Below the pieces are notes generated by a model. That model worked only from the letters and a program-made list of their open reading frames with translations, did no database searches and was not told where the DNA came from. Shown one piece after another: positions 23,094 through 31,773 of a stretch of 64,000 nucleotides of DNA (position 1 is its first letter; every line of letters starts with the position of its first letter). Position numbers and translations under genes: made by a program. Source of the DNA: Micromonospora sonchi (lineage in GTDB: Bacteria; Actinomycetota; Actinomycetes; Mycobacteriales; Micromonosporaceae); the NCBI RefSeq assembly GCF_014646235.1, contig NZ_BMNB01000006.1, positions 62,001-126,000 on the forward strand, in the 5' to 3' direction.

Positions 23094-25916
23094 GTGCCGA
23101 GCAACGCTGGAACCACTCGTCTGGTCATCGTCGAATCCCCGGCGAAGGCCAAGACGATCTCGGGCTATCTCGGCCCGGGGTACGTCGTGGAGGCCAGCTT
23201 CGGGCACGTCCGCGACCTGCCCCGCAACGCCGCCGACGTCCCCGCCCGGTACAAGGGCGAGCCGTGGGCCCGGCTCGGGGTCGACGTCGACAACGGCTTC
23301 CACGCCCTCTACGTCGTCTCGGCCGACCGCAAGCAGCAGATCAGCAAGCTGACCAAGCTGGCCAAGGAGGTCGACGAGATCCTCCTGGCCACGGATGAGG
23401 ACCGCGAGGGCGAGGCGATCGCCTGGCACCTGGTCGAGACGCTCAAGCCGAAGGTGCCGGTCCGGCGGATGGTCTTCCACGAGATCACCAAGCCGGCGAT
23501 CCAGGCGGCGGTGGCCAACCCCCGGGAGATCGACCGCGACCTGGTCGACGCCCAGGAGGCCCGGCGCATCCTCGACCGTCTCTACGGCTACGAGGTCTCT
23601 CCGGTGCTGTGGAAGAAGGTCATGCCGAAGCTGTCGGCGGGCCGGGTGCAGTCCGTGGCGACCCGGATCGTGGTCGAGCGCGAGCGGCAGCGGATGGCGT
23701 TCCGCACCGCCGAGTACTGGGACATCCTGGCCACCCTGGCGGTGGCGAACGCCGGCGAGGGGCCGCGTAACTTCAACGCCACCCTGGTCGCGCTGAACGG
23801 CGACCGGATCGCCACCGGCAAGGACTTCGAGCCGACCACCGGCAAGGTACGCGCCGGGGCGGGGGTGGTGCACCTCGACGAGAGCGGCGCCCGGGGGCTC
23901 GCGGCTCGCCTCGAAGGGCGGCCGTTCACCGTCACCCGGGTCGAGGAGAAGCCCTACCGGCGCCGCCCGTACGCGCCGTTCATCACCTCCACCCTTCAGC
24001 AGGAGGCGGCCCGCAAGCTGCGGTTCTCGTCGCAGCAGACGATGCGCACCGCGCAGCGCCTCTACGAGAACGGCTACATCACCTACATGCGTACCGACTC
24101 GGTGAACCTGTCGGAGACCGCCATCGCGGCGGCCCGCCGGCAGATCGTCGAGCTGTACGGCGAGCGCAGCGTGCCGCCGGAGCCGCGCCGCTACACCGGC
24201 AAGGTGAAGAACGCCCAGGAGGCGCACGAGGCGATCCGCCCGGCGGGGGACAACTTCCGCACCCCGGGTACGGTGCGCAACGAGCTGTCGGTCGAGGAGT
24301 ACAAGCTCTACGAGTTGATCTGGCGGCGCACCATCGCCTCGCAGATGACCGACGCGGTCGGCTCCAGCGTCTCGGTGCGGATCCGGGCGACCACGGCCGC
24401 CGGCGAGGAGGCCGACTTCGGCGCCACCGGCAAGACCATCACCGACCCGGGCTTCCTGCGCGCGTACGTCGAGTCCAGCGACGACGAGAACGCCGAGGCC
24501 GAGGATGCCGAGCGGCGCCTGCCCAACCTGGTGAAGGACCAGCCGCTGACCGCCGACGAGCTGGCCGCCCAGGGCCACCACACCCAGCCGCCCGCCCGCT
24601 ACACGGAGGCGTCGCTGGTCAAGGCCCTCGAAGAGCTGGGCATCGGCCGCCCCTCCACGTACGCCTCGATCATGCAGACCATCCAGGACCGCGGGTACGT
24701 CGTCAAGCGCGGCCAGGCGATGATCCCGTCGTTCCTGGCGTTTGCGGTGATCGGGTTGATGGAGCGGCACTACCCGCGCCTGATCGACTACGACTTCACG
24801 GCCAGCATGGAGAACGAGCTGGACGAGATCGCCGGCGGAGACCACGCGGCGGTCGACTTCCTCACCGCGTTCTACTTCGGCACCACCAACGGCGCCGGTG
24901 ACCAGGACATCGCCCGCTCCGGTGGGCTGAAGAAGCTGGTCACCGAGGACCTCAGCGAGATCGACGCGCGCAGCGTCAACTCCATCCCGCTGTTCACCGA
25001 CGACGAGGGCCGTGAGGTGATGGTGCGGGTCGGCCGGTACGGGCCGTACCTGCAGCGGGCGGTTCCCGGTGAGCAGCCCACCGGGGAGGGCGAGGAGGGC
25101 GGTGGCCAGGGCGACCGGGCGCCGATCCCCGAGGGCCTGGCGCCGGACGAACTGACCCCGGAGAAGGTGCACGAGCTGTTCCTCGGTGGCGGGGGCGAGC
25201 GCAAGCTCGGCGACGACCCGGCGACCGGGGAGCCGATCCTGCTCAAGTCCGGCCGGTACGGCCCGTACGTGGCCAGCGGCGAGCGCAAGTCGTCGCTGCT
25301 GCGTTCCCAGTCGCCGGACACGCTCACCTTCGACGAGGCGCTCAAGCTGCTCAGCCTGCCCCGGTTGATCGGTGTCGACGCCGAGAACAACGAGGTCGTC
25401 GCCAACAACGGCCGCTACGGCCCGTACGTCAAGCGTGGTGACGAGTTCCGCTCCCTGGAGTCGGAAGAGAAGATGTTCACCGTCACGCTGGACGAGGCGC
25501 TGGCCCTGCTGGCCGCCCCGAAGGCCCGCCAGCGCCGGGCCGCCGCCCCGCCGCTGCGGGAGATGGGCGTCGACCCGTTGACCGAGAAGCCGCTGGTCAT
25601 CAAGGACGGCCGGTTCGGCCCGTACGTCACCGACGGGGAGACCAACGCCTCCCTGCGGCGCGGCCAGACCCCCGAGGCGCTCAGCATCGAGGAGGCTTCC
25701 GAGATGCTCGCCGAGAAGCGGGCGAAGGGCCCGGCCCCGAAGAAGAAGGCCGCCAAGAAGGCTGTCGCCAAGAAGACCCCTGCCAAGAAGACCGCCGCCA
25801 AGAAGGCGACCGCTTCGAAGGCGACCTCGTCGAAGTCCACCGCTTCGAAGGCGACCCCGGCGAAGGCCACCAAATCCACCGCCGCCAAGAAGGCGACCTC
25901 CTCGAAGTCCGACTGA
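23094..25916 (+). CDS. topA: DNA topoisomerase I (type IA)
   Basis: 940 residues from GTG at 23094; upstream frame is open but non-conserved, and AGGAAAGAGG lies 20 bases before. The TOPRIM domain starts at VIVESPAKAKTI and has ATDEDREGEAIAW with the metal-binding acids. The catalytic Tyr331 is in GYITYMRTDS. Zinc-finger cysteines are absent; instead there are four Topo_C repeats (GRYGPYL/GRYGPYV/GRFGPYV) and a tail of Lys-Ala repeats, the standard actinobacterial form in which the basic tail gives processivity. It relaxes negative supercoils and is essential. Confidence 0.97.
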   Translation: MPSNAGTTRLVIVESPAKAKTISGYLGPGYVVEASFGHVRDLPRNAADVPARYKGEPWARLGVDVDNGFHALYVVSADRKQQISKLTKLAKEVDEILLATDEDREGEAIAWHLVETLKPKVPVRRMVFHEITKPAIQAAVANPREIDRDLVDAQEARRILDRLYGYEVSPVLWKKVMPKLSAGRVQSVATRIVVERERQRMAFRTAEYWDILATLAVANAGEGPRNFNATLVALNGDRIATGKDFEPTTGKVRAGAGVVHLDESGARGLAARLEGRPFTVTRVEEKPYRRRPYAPFITSTLQQEAARKLRFSSQQTMRTAQRLYENGYITYMRTDSVNLSETAIAAARRQIVELYGERSVPPEPRRYTGKVKNAQEAHEAIRPAGDNFRTPGTVRNELSVEEYKLYELIWRRTIASQMTDAVGSSVSVRIRATTAAGEEADFGATGKTITDPGFLRAYVESSDDENAEAEDAERRLPNLVKDQPLTADELAAQGHHTQPPARYTEASLVKALEELGIGRPSTYASIMQTIQDRGYVVKRGQAMIPSFLAFAVIGLMERHYPRLIDYDFTASMENELDEIAGGDHAAVDFLTAFYFGTTNGAGDQDIARSGGLKKLVTEDLSEIDARSVNSIPLFTDDEGREVMVRVGRYGPYLQRAVPGEQPTGEGEEGGGQGDRAPIPEGLAPDELTPEKVHELFLGGGGERKLGDDPATGEPILLKSGRYGPYVASGERKSSLLRSQSPDTLTFDEALKLLSLPRLIGVDAENNEVVANNGRYGPYVKRGDEFRSLESEEKMFTVTLDEALALLAAPKARQRRAAAPPLREMGVDPLTEKPLVIKDGRFGPYVTDGETNASLRRGQTPEALSIEEASEMLAEKRAKGPAPKKKAAKKAVAKKTPAKKTAAKKATASKATSSKSTASKATPAKATKSTAAKKATSSKSD

Positions 25917-25922
25917 CCTCGC

Positions 25923-25971
25923 CGGATCTTGTTGCGAAACTGCCCTGGGGGCCCTTTCGGTCCAAGATCCG
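25923..25971. terminator. Convergent-gene inverted repeat (GATCTTG type)
   Basis: CGGATCTTG (25923-25931) and CAAGATCCG (25963-25971) enclose 31 bases, in the short gap between topA and the convergent oxidase gene. A related but longer GATCTTG repeat lies at 35530-35599 in another convergent gap. It is a plausible bidirectional terminator. Confidence 0.55.
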
Positions 25972-25977
25972 AAATGG

Positions 25978-27291
25978 CTAGCCGAGGATCTGTGTCAGGT
26001 AGGGGGTGGAGAGGACGGTGTGTGGGTCGAGGCGGGTACGGAGGAGTTGGAAGTCCTGCCAGTGGGGGTAGGCAGGGGCCAGGGAGGCCGCGTCCCGCCA
26101 GTGCAGCTTGCCCCAGTGCGGGCGACCGCCCAGGCCGGTCGCCACTTCTTCGAAGGCTCGGAAGTACGGCTCGTAGGGCATGCCGACGTACTGGTGCAGG
26201 GCGACGTACGCCGAGTCGCGCCCGTACGAGTGCGACAGCCAGATCTCATCGGCCGCGGTGAAGCGCACCTCGACCGGAAAGAGCACCTTGAACGGCAGCC
26301 GGTCGACGATCCGGCGCAGCGCGTCGAAGGCCTCCGGCAGGGCCTCGCGCGGCAGCGCGTACTCCATCTCCAGGAAGCGGACCCGGCGCGGGCTGCAGAA
26401 GACCGCGTCGGAGCGGCCGGTGTAGATGCGTTCGCTGAGTGCCCGCGCGGAGACGGCGCTGATTGTCGGCGCCAGGGCCGGAGCCGCGCGACCGAGCCGG
26501 CAGGCCCCGGCGAAGACGGTGTTGGCCAGGAAGGTGTCGTCCAGCCAGCCGCGCCAGCGGGGTAGCGGGGCGTGGTCGACGGCCACCCGGTCGTTGACCT
26601 TCAGTTGGACGCGGCTGGTGTACGGGAACCAGAAGAACTCCACGTGGTCGTGCCCGTTGATCAGGCCGGACAGTTCGGCCAGCACGGCGTCCAGCGCGGC
26701 GGGTCGCTCGTGTGCCCGCAGCACGAAGGCGTCCACGCAGCGCAGCGTCACCTCGACCAGTACGCCGAGGGCGCCGAGGGAGACCCGGGCCGCGTCGAAC
26801 ACGTCGGGACGTTCCGCGGCGGAGCAGTGCAGCACCTCGCCGGTTCCGGTGACCAGGGTCAGCGCCTCGACGAAGGTGGCCAGGCCGCCGTACGCCGCAC
26901 CCGTACCGTGGGTGCCGGTGGAGATCGCGCCGGCCACGGTCTGGGCGTCGATGTCGCCGAGGTTGGGCAGCGCCAGGTGGTGACTGGTGAGTAGGGCGTT
27001 GAGCTGCCGCAGGGTCATCCCGGACGGTACGGTGACCAGGCGCCGATCGACGTCCACGCGTATGTCGGTGGCGAGTCGGGTGAGGTCCATCCGCCGTCCG
27101 TCGCTGACCGCGACGGGGGTGAAGGAGTGTCCGCTGCCGATCGGGCGGATCCGCTCACCGGTCTCGGCGGCGCAGCGGATCTGCTCGGTGACCTCGGCGA
27201 TGGTGCAGGGCCGCAGGACTGCCGTCGCGACGCTGTGTTGGTTGCCGGCCCAGTTGGTCCAGGCGGCATCGGCGGGTGCGTTTTCAACCAT
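25978..27291 (-). CDS. FAD-linked D-arabinono-1,4-lactone oxidase family protein
   Basis: 437 residues. The FAD-binding PCMH-type domain begins WTNWAGNQHS and includes RPIGSGHSFTPVAV (flavin site; no His in the covalent position of the GHSx type can be asserted) and IDAQTVAGAISTGTHGTG. The C-terminal ALO domain has VEFFWFPYT and ends with the signature HWGKLHW. Family members oxidise aldonolactones or sugar alcohols (for example xylitol/alditol oxidases) using oxygen. The substrate here is unknown. It is divergent from a TetR gene with a palindrome between them, so it is probably the regulator's target. Confidence 0.9.
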   Translation of the reverse strand: MVENAPADAAWTNWAGNQHSVATAVLRPCTIAEVTEQIRCAAETGERIRPIGSGHSFTPVAVSDGRRMDLTRLATDIRVDVDRRLVTVPSGMTLRQLNALLTSHHLALPNLGDIDAQTVAGAISTGTHGTGAAYGGLATFVEALTLVTGTGEVLHCSAAERPDVFDAARVSLGALGVLVEVTLRCVDAFVLRAHERPAALDAVLAELSGLINGHDHVEFFWFPYTSRVQLKVNDRVAVDHAPLPRWRGWLDDTFLANTVFAGACRLGRAAPALAPTISAVSARALSERIYTGRSDAVFCSPRRVRFLEMEYALPREALPEAFDALRRIVDRLPFKVLFPVEVRFTAADEIWLSHSYGRDSAYVALHQYVGMPYEPYFRAFEEVATGLGGRPHWGKLHWRDAASLAPAYPHWQDFQLLRTRLDPHTVLSTPYLTQILG

Positions 27292-27309
27292 TGACGCTCC
27301 TCGACGTGA

Positions 27310-27328
27310 ATATGAACCAAATTCATAT
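27310..27328. promoter_or_regulatory. Palindromic operator between oxidase and TetR genes
   Basis: ATATGAA (27310-27316) and TTCATAT (27322-27328) flank the five-base centre CCAAA, 19 bases upstream of the oxidase start and about 110 before the TetR start. This AT-rich dyad in a GC-rich divergent gap is the probable TetR binding site. Confidence 0.65.
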
Positions 27329-27436
27329 CAGGAACGTTCTCCCTGGTAAACACCGCAATCGAAGTCCGCTCGTTATACCGGTAGTCACGAAGTCGTGACG
27401 TGGAGATATTTTTCATCCGTCGAGAGGGGGTGGCGA

Positions 27437-28159
27437 GTGTCCACTTCAGCCGCCACGACCGGGCCGCTGCGTCGGGTACCAGTGCAGGGCCGTAGTGTCG
27501 CGCGCGTTCAGCGGATGCTGGACGCCTGCGCCGAACTCGTCGACGAGGTGGGGTACGAGGGGTTGACCACGACCCTGCTCGCCGAGCGGGCCGAGGTGGC
27601 GATCGGGTCGGTCTACCAGTTCTTTCCGGACAAGCGGGCGATCGTGCAGGCGCTGACCCTGCGCACGATGGAGTCCTACCTCCAACGGCTCGACGAGCGC
27701 TTCGCCTCGGACGACCTGACCCACTGGTGGGACGGGGTCGACGCGGGCATCGACGAATACATCACGATGCACCGCACCGTTCCCGGGTTCCGTACCCTGC
27801 ACTTCGGCGACGTGGTCGACCTGCATCTGCTCGATGAGCAGCGGGACAACAACGGGGTGATCGCGGACCAACTGGCCCGCGTGCTCACCGAGCGGTTCGG
27901 GCTGGCCGACGTGCCCGACCTGCGCTTCCACCTGGAGATCGCGGTGGAGGTCGCGGACGCGCTCATCAAGCTCGCGTTCCGCCGTACGTCCGACGGCGAC
28001 GACCGGGTGCTGGTCGAGGCCAAGGCGTTGATCCGTGACTACCTGCACCGTCAGGTGGACGCTCGGGGCGAGGCCGGCCAGCGGCCGGTCGTGCAACCCG
28101 CGAAGCCGGTCGACGACCAGATCGTCGGGTCCGCGGAGGCGACGCCGGCGTCCGCCTGA
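27437..28159 (+). CDS. TetR-family transcriptional regulator
   Basis: 240 residues from GTG at 27437; a longer frame from 27395 lacks conservation, and GAGAGGGGG lies upstream. The N-terminal TetR HTH is RMLDACAELVDEVGYEGLTT followed by LLAERAEVAIGSVYQFFPDK. The remaining helical ligand domain has the common FADVVDLHLLDEQRDNN-like region and a long polar C-terminal tail. It is divergent from the oxidase gene and convergent with the PLP-enzyme gene, whose stop lies 13 bases away. It probably represses the oxidase gene and perhaps itself through the 27310 palindrome. The ligand is unknown. Confidence 0.92.
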   Translation: MSTSAATTGPLRRVPVQGRSVARVQRMLDACAELVDEVGYEGLTTTLLAERAEVAIGSVYQFFPDKRAIVQALTLRTMESYLQRLDERFASDDLTHWWDGVDAGIDEYITMHRTVPGFRTLHFGDVVDLHLLDEQRDNNGVIADQLARVLTERFGLADVPDLRFHLEIAVEVADALIKLAFRRTSDGDDRVLVEAKALIRDYLHRQVDARGEAGQRPVVQPAKPVDDQIVGSAEATPASA

Positions 28160-28172
28160 CGCTCGGCCCGGT

Positions 28173-29381
28173 TCAGAGGAAGGCCCGGCCCTCGCCGCGG
28201 TAGGTCGGCACGGTGGCCACCATCTCGTCGCCCTCCACCAGGTGCAGCTCGTTGACGTGTTCGCACAGCTCGCCGGACTTGGCGTGGCGGAACCAGACGC
28301 GGTCGCCGGGGCGCAGGGCGGCGGCCGTCGCGCCGGCCAGCGGGGTCTGCACCTCGCCGGCGCCTTCGGCACCGATCAGCTTGAGCCCGGCCGGCAACCA
28401 TGGTCGAGGCTGCCGGCTGGCGGCGGCCGGGCCGGAGGCGATCCAGCCACCGCCGAGCACGGTGGCCAGCCCCGGCGCCGGCCGGCGCACCACCGCGCAG
28501 GCGAAGAACGCCGCCGGGGTGGGGCGCCAGCGGCGGTACGCGTCGAACAGCGTCGGCCCGTACAGGCCCGATCCCGCGGTGACCTCGGTGACCGCGGGAT
28601 CGGCGCTGGTCACGGCCACGCTGCCGGTGCCGCCGCCGTTGACGAACTCCAGCTCGGCGTGCTCGCGTACGGCGGCCGCCGCCGCACCTCGGCGGGCCAG
28701 CAGCTCGCGGTACGAGCCGCGTTGGGCCAGCCGGATCGCGGTGCCGAGCACCCTCCGCCCGGGCGGCGCGTCGCCCAGGCCGGCGATCTGTGCCTCGTAC
28801 GACATCAGCCCGACCAACCGGAAGCCCGGCCGGGCGGTGACGGTGGCGGCCAGCCGGCCGGCCGCCCGGGCGGTGTGCACCGGTGATCGGCGCACCCCGA
28901 CGTGCACCCGCCCGCCCAGCAGCCGCCAGGACGCGTCCAGATCGAGGCAGACCCGCAACTCGGGGCGGCGGCCCGGTGCGCACACCGCGTCACAGAAGTC
29001 GAGCTGGTCGGGGTCGTCGACCATCAGGGTGATGGTCGCGGCGAGGGCCGGATCGGCCGCCAGTTCGGCCAGTGCCCGTCGATCGACCGTGGGGTACGCC
29101 ACCACCACGTTGTCGGTGACTCCGGTGCGGACCAGCCAGATCGCCTCGGGCAGCGTGAAGGCCATCACCCCGTGCCAGCCTGGCCGGGCCAGCGCACGGG
29201 TGATCAGGTCGCGGCTGCGCAGCGACTTGCTGGCGATCCGCAGCGGCTTGCCGCCGGCCCGGTGGGCGAGCGCGGCGGCGTTGGCGTCGAAGGCGGTGAG
29301 GTCGACCACCGCGTACGGCGGATCGAGATGCGCGGTCGCCCGGTCCAGCCGGTGGCGCAGGTTCTCGCTGTCGGTGGCCAC
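28173..29381 (-). CDS. PLP-dependent amino acid deaminase/aldolase (fold type III)
   Basis: 402 residues. The alanine-racemase-like TIM barrel starts PPYAVVDLTAFDANAAALA, with the PLP Lys52 in RIASKSLRS. The barrel end has FVNGGGTGSVAVTS, a phosphate-binding Gly run. The C-terminal DSD1-like domain contains WFRHAKSGELCEHVNELHL, with His and Cys spaced roughly like the zinc ligands of D-serine dehydratase and D-threonine aldolase. The enzyme probably acts on a D- or beta-hydroxy amino acid; the exact substrate cannot be told. Its proximity to the FAD oxidase and TetR gene recurs in other actinomycetes as far as I recall, which suggests a shared but unidentified pathway. Confidence 0.85.
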   Translation of the reverse strand: MATDSENLRHRLDRATAHLDPPYAVVDLTAFDANAAALAHRAGGKPLRIASKSLRSRDLITRALARPGWHGVMAFTLPEAIWLVRTGVTDNVVVAYPTVDRRALAELAADPALAATITLMVDDPDQLDFCDAVCAPGRRPELRVCLDLDASWRLLGGRVHVGVRRSPVHTARAAGRLAATVTARPGFRLVGLMSYEAQIAGLGDAPPGRRVLGTAIRLAQRGSYRELLARRGAAAAAVREHAELEFVNGGGTGSVAVTSADPAVTEVTAGSGLYGPTLFDAYRRWRPTPAAFFACAVVRRPAPGLATVLGGGWIASGPAAASRQPRPWLPAGLKLIGAEGAGEVQTPLAGATAAALRPGDRVWFRHAKSGELCEHVNELHLVEGDEMVATVPTYRGEGRAFL

Positions 29382-29526
29382 GTCTGCACGCTAACTGTGA
29401 AACCGTTAATGCGAAATGCCCTCGCATCTGTCGGCCTGGCGGACTGGTAACGGCGGCCTAGGCTGCGACGAGCAGGTGATGCGCGACGGGAGAAAACCCC
29501 GTCGGGTCTAGAGTGTTCCACCGGGG

Positions 29527-31773
29527 GTGCCCAGCGATGGGCCGGCACGTGGAGGTACGGCCATCGAAAGCCAATTCAACGGCGAGTCGTCCGGCGTGTC
29601 GCCGTCCACGGACCAACCCGCCGGCACCGCCGGCCGCTCCGGCAGTCAGGCCGACCTGAGTGGTTATTCGGCGATCCGCTCGGTGCTGCGCATCCGGCCG
29701 TTCCGCCGGCTCTGGATCGTGCTCGGCGTGGCCTCCTTCGGCGACTGGTTCGGCCTGCTCGCCACCAGCGTCTTCGCCGCCGCCCAGGTGGAGGGGAACA
29801 CCGCCAAGGGCGCGGCCTTCGGTGGCGTGATCGCCGTCCGGCTGCTGCCCGCGCTGTTGCTCGGCCCGGTCGCCGGGGTGTTCGCCGACCGGTTCGACCG
29901 GCGCTGGACGATGGTCATCTCCGACGTGCTGCGGTTCGTGCTGTTCGCGTCCATCCCGCTGTACGCGCTGAGCGGCGCCAGCGGCGCGCGGGTGGTCAGC
30001 TGGGCGGTGATCGCCACGTTCCTGATCGAGACGGTCACCCTGCTCTGGATCCCGGCCAAGGAAGCCGCAGTACCGAACCTCATCCCGCGGGCCCGGCTGG
30101 AGACGGCCAACCAGCTCACCCTCATCACCACGTACGGCATCACCCCGGTCCTCGCCGCGGTGGTCGCCGCGTCGCTGGACGGGATCGTCCGGGCCGCCGT
30201 GGGTGACAACGCGCCCAACTGGGCCGAGCCCGCCCAGCTCGCTCTCTGGTTCAACGCGTTCTCGCGGCTGGCCACCGCCCTGGTGGTGGCGCTCGGCATC
30301 AAGGAGATCAGCCAGGTGCGGGACGGTGCGCGGGAGCACACCGAGCAGAGCATGCTGCGTCAGTTCGTGGAGGGCTGGCGGTTCATCGGAAAGACCCCGC
30401 TGGTCCGGGGGCTGGTCCTCGGCATCTTCGGCGCCTTCGCCAGCGGCGGCATCGTCATCGGCACCGGCCGGTTCTTCGCCGACTCGCTCGGCGCCGGTGA
30501 CGCCGCGTTCTCCCTGCTCTTCGGTGCGATCTTCGTTGGTCTGGCGGTCGGTATCGGGCTCGGCCCGATGATCGTCCGGGACCTGTCCCGGCGCCGCTGG
30601 TTCGGCATGAGCATCGTGCTGGCCAGCGCCTCGGTGATGACCCTGGCCTTCGCCATCCACCTGTCCATGGCGCTGGTCGGTGCGGTCCTGGTCGGCGCCG
30701 GTGCCGGGATGGCCTTCCTCGCCGGCACCACCCTGCTCGGCGGCGAGGTCGCCGACGAGGTACGCGGCCGCGTCTTCGCCGTGGTGCAGATCGGCACCCG
30801 GATGGTGCTGATCCTCGCCATCGCGCTGGGCAGCCTGCTCGCCGGTGTCGGTGGGTCCCGCATGCTGACCATCGCCGATCTCGGTATCTCGGTCTCCGCC
30901 ACCCGTCTGCTGCTGCTCGCCGCCGGGGCGGCCGGGATCTTCGCCGGGATCAGCGCGTTCGGTCAGATGGACGACAAGAAGGGCGTTCCGGTCCTGGCCG
31001 ACCTCTGGGGATCGATCCGGGGCCGCCCGCTGATGCCGGCCGAGCGGTTCGTCTCGGCCGGGCTCTTCGTGGTCTTCGAGGGCGGCGAGGGCGCGGGCAA
31101 GTCGACCCAGCTCGCCGGGTTGGCCGAGCGACTGCGGGACGAAGGGCGGGACGTGGTGGTCACCCGTGAGCCGGGTGCCACCGGCATCGGCGAGCGGATC
31201 CGCTCGCTGGTGCTCGACACCGCCGTCGACGAGGCACCCTCGCCGCGCGCGGAGGCGCTGCTCTACGCCGCCGACCGGGCGCACCACGTGGCCACGGTGG
31301 TCCGCCCCGCGCTGGTCCGGGGCGCGGTGGTCATCAGCGACCGGTACGTCGACTCCTCCCTGGCGTACCAGGGCGCCGGCCGCACGCTGCCGGTCGACGA
31401 GGTCTCCTGGCTCTCCTCCTGGGCCACCGGTGGGCTCAAGCCCGACCTGGTGGTGCTGCTCGACGTCGATCCGGGTACCGGGCTGTCCCGGGTCGCCGCG
31501 CGAAACCAGGCCGCCGACCGGCTGGAGGCCGAGTCGGTCGCCTTCCACGAGCGGGTCCGGTACGCCTTCCTCGACCTCGCCGCCGCTGACCCGAAGCGGT
31601 ACCTGGTGCTCGACGCCGCCCGTCCGGCCGACGAGATCGCCGAGCGGGTGGCCCGCCGGGTGAAGGATCTGCTCGGCGCCTCCGGCGCGAACCCGGGCTC
31701 GGCGAACGGCCCGGACATCCCGGTACAGTCCGAGTTATCCCCCACGGAGCTGGTGACGACGGAGCGGACCTGA
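29527..31773 (+). CDS. tmk: MFS-like membrane domain fused to thymidylate kinase
   Basis: 748 residues. Residues ~60-495 form a major-facilitator-like membrane domain of about 12 helices (FRRLWIVLGVASFGDWFGLL; GVFADRFDRRWTMVISD loop). Residues ~512-720 are a complete thymidylate kinase: P-loop EGGEGAGKST from residue 518, the DRY-type motif SDRYVDSSLAYQG and the LID region. The kinase makes dTDP from dTMP. The same fusion is known from Streptomyces (SCO3542). The annotated GTG 29527 lacks a good ribosome site, whereas GGAGGT at 29551-29556 precedes an in-frame ATC at 29563 (see findings). Its stop overlaps the delta' gene. Confidence 0.93.
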   Translation: MPSDGPARGGTAIESQFNGESSGVSPSTDQPAGTAGRSGSQADLSGYSAIRSVLRIRPFRRLWIVLGVASFGDWFGLLATSVFAAAQVEGNTAKGAAFGGVIAVRLLPALLLGPVAGVFADRFDRRWTMVISDVLRFVLFASIPLYALSGASGARVVSWAVIATFLIETVTLLWIPAKEAAVPNLIPRARLETANQLTLITTYGITPVLAAVVAASLDGIVRAAVGDNAPNWAEPAQLALWFNAFSRLATALVVALGIKEISQVRDGAREHTEQSMLRQFVEGWRFIGKTPLVRGLVLGIFGAFASGGIVIGTGRFFADSLGAGDAAFSLLFGAIFVGLAVGIGLGPMIVRDLSRRRWFGMSIVLASASVMTLAFAIHLSMALVGAVLVGAGAGMAFLAGTTLLGGEVADEVRGRVFAVVQIGTRMVLILAIALGSLLAGVGGSRMLTIADLGISVSATRLLLLAAGAAGIFAGISAFGQMDDKKGVPVLADLWGSIRGRPLMPAERFVSAGLFVVFEGGEGAGKSTQLAGLAERLRDEGRDVVVTREPGATGIGERIRSLVLDTAVDEAPSPRAEALLYAADRAHHVATVVRPALVRGAVVISDRYVDSSLAYQGAGRTLPVDEVSWLSSWATGGLKPDLVVLLDVDPGTGLSRVAARNQAADRLEAESVAFHERVRYAFLDLAAADPKRYLVLDAARPADEIAERVARRVKDLLGASGANPGSANGPDIPVQSELSPTELVTTERT

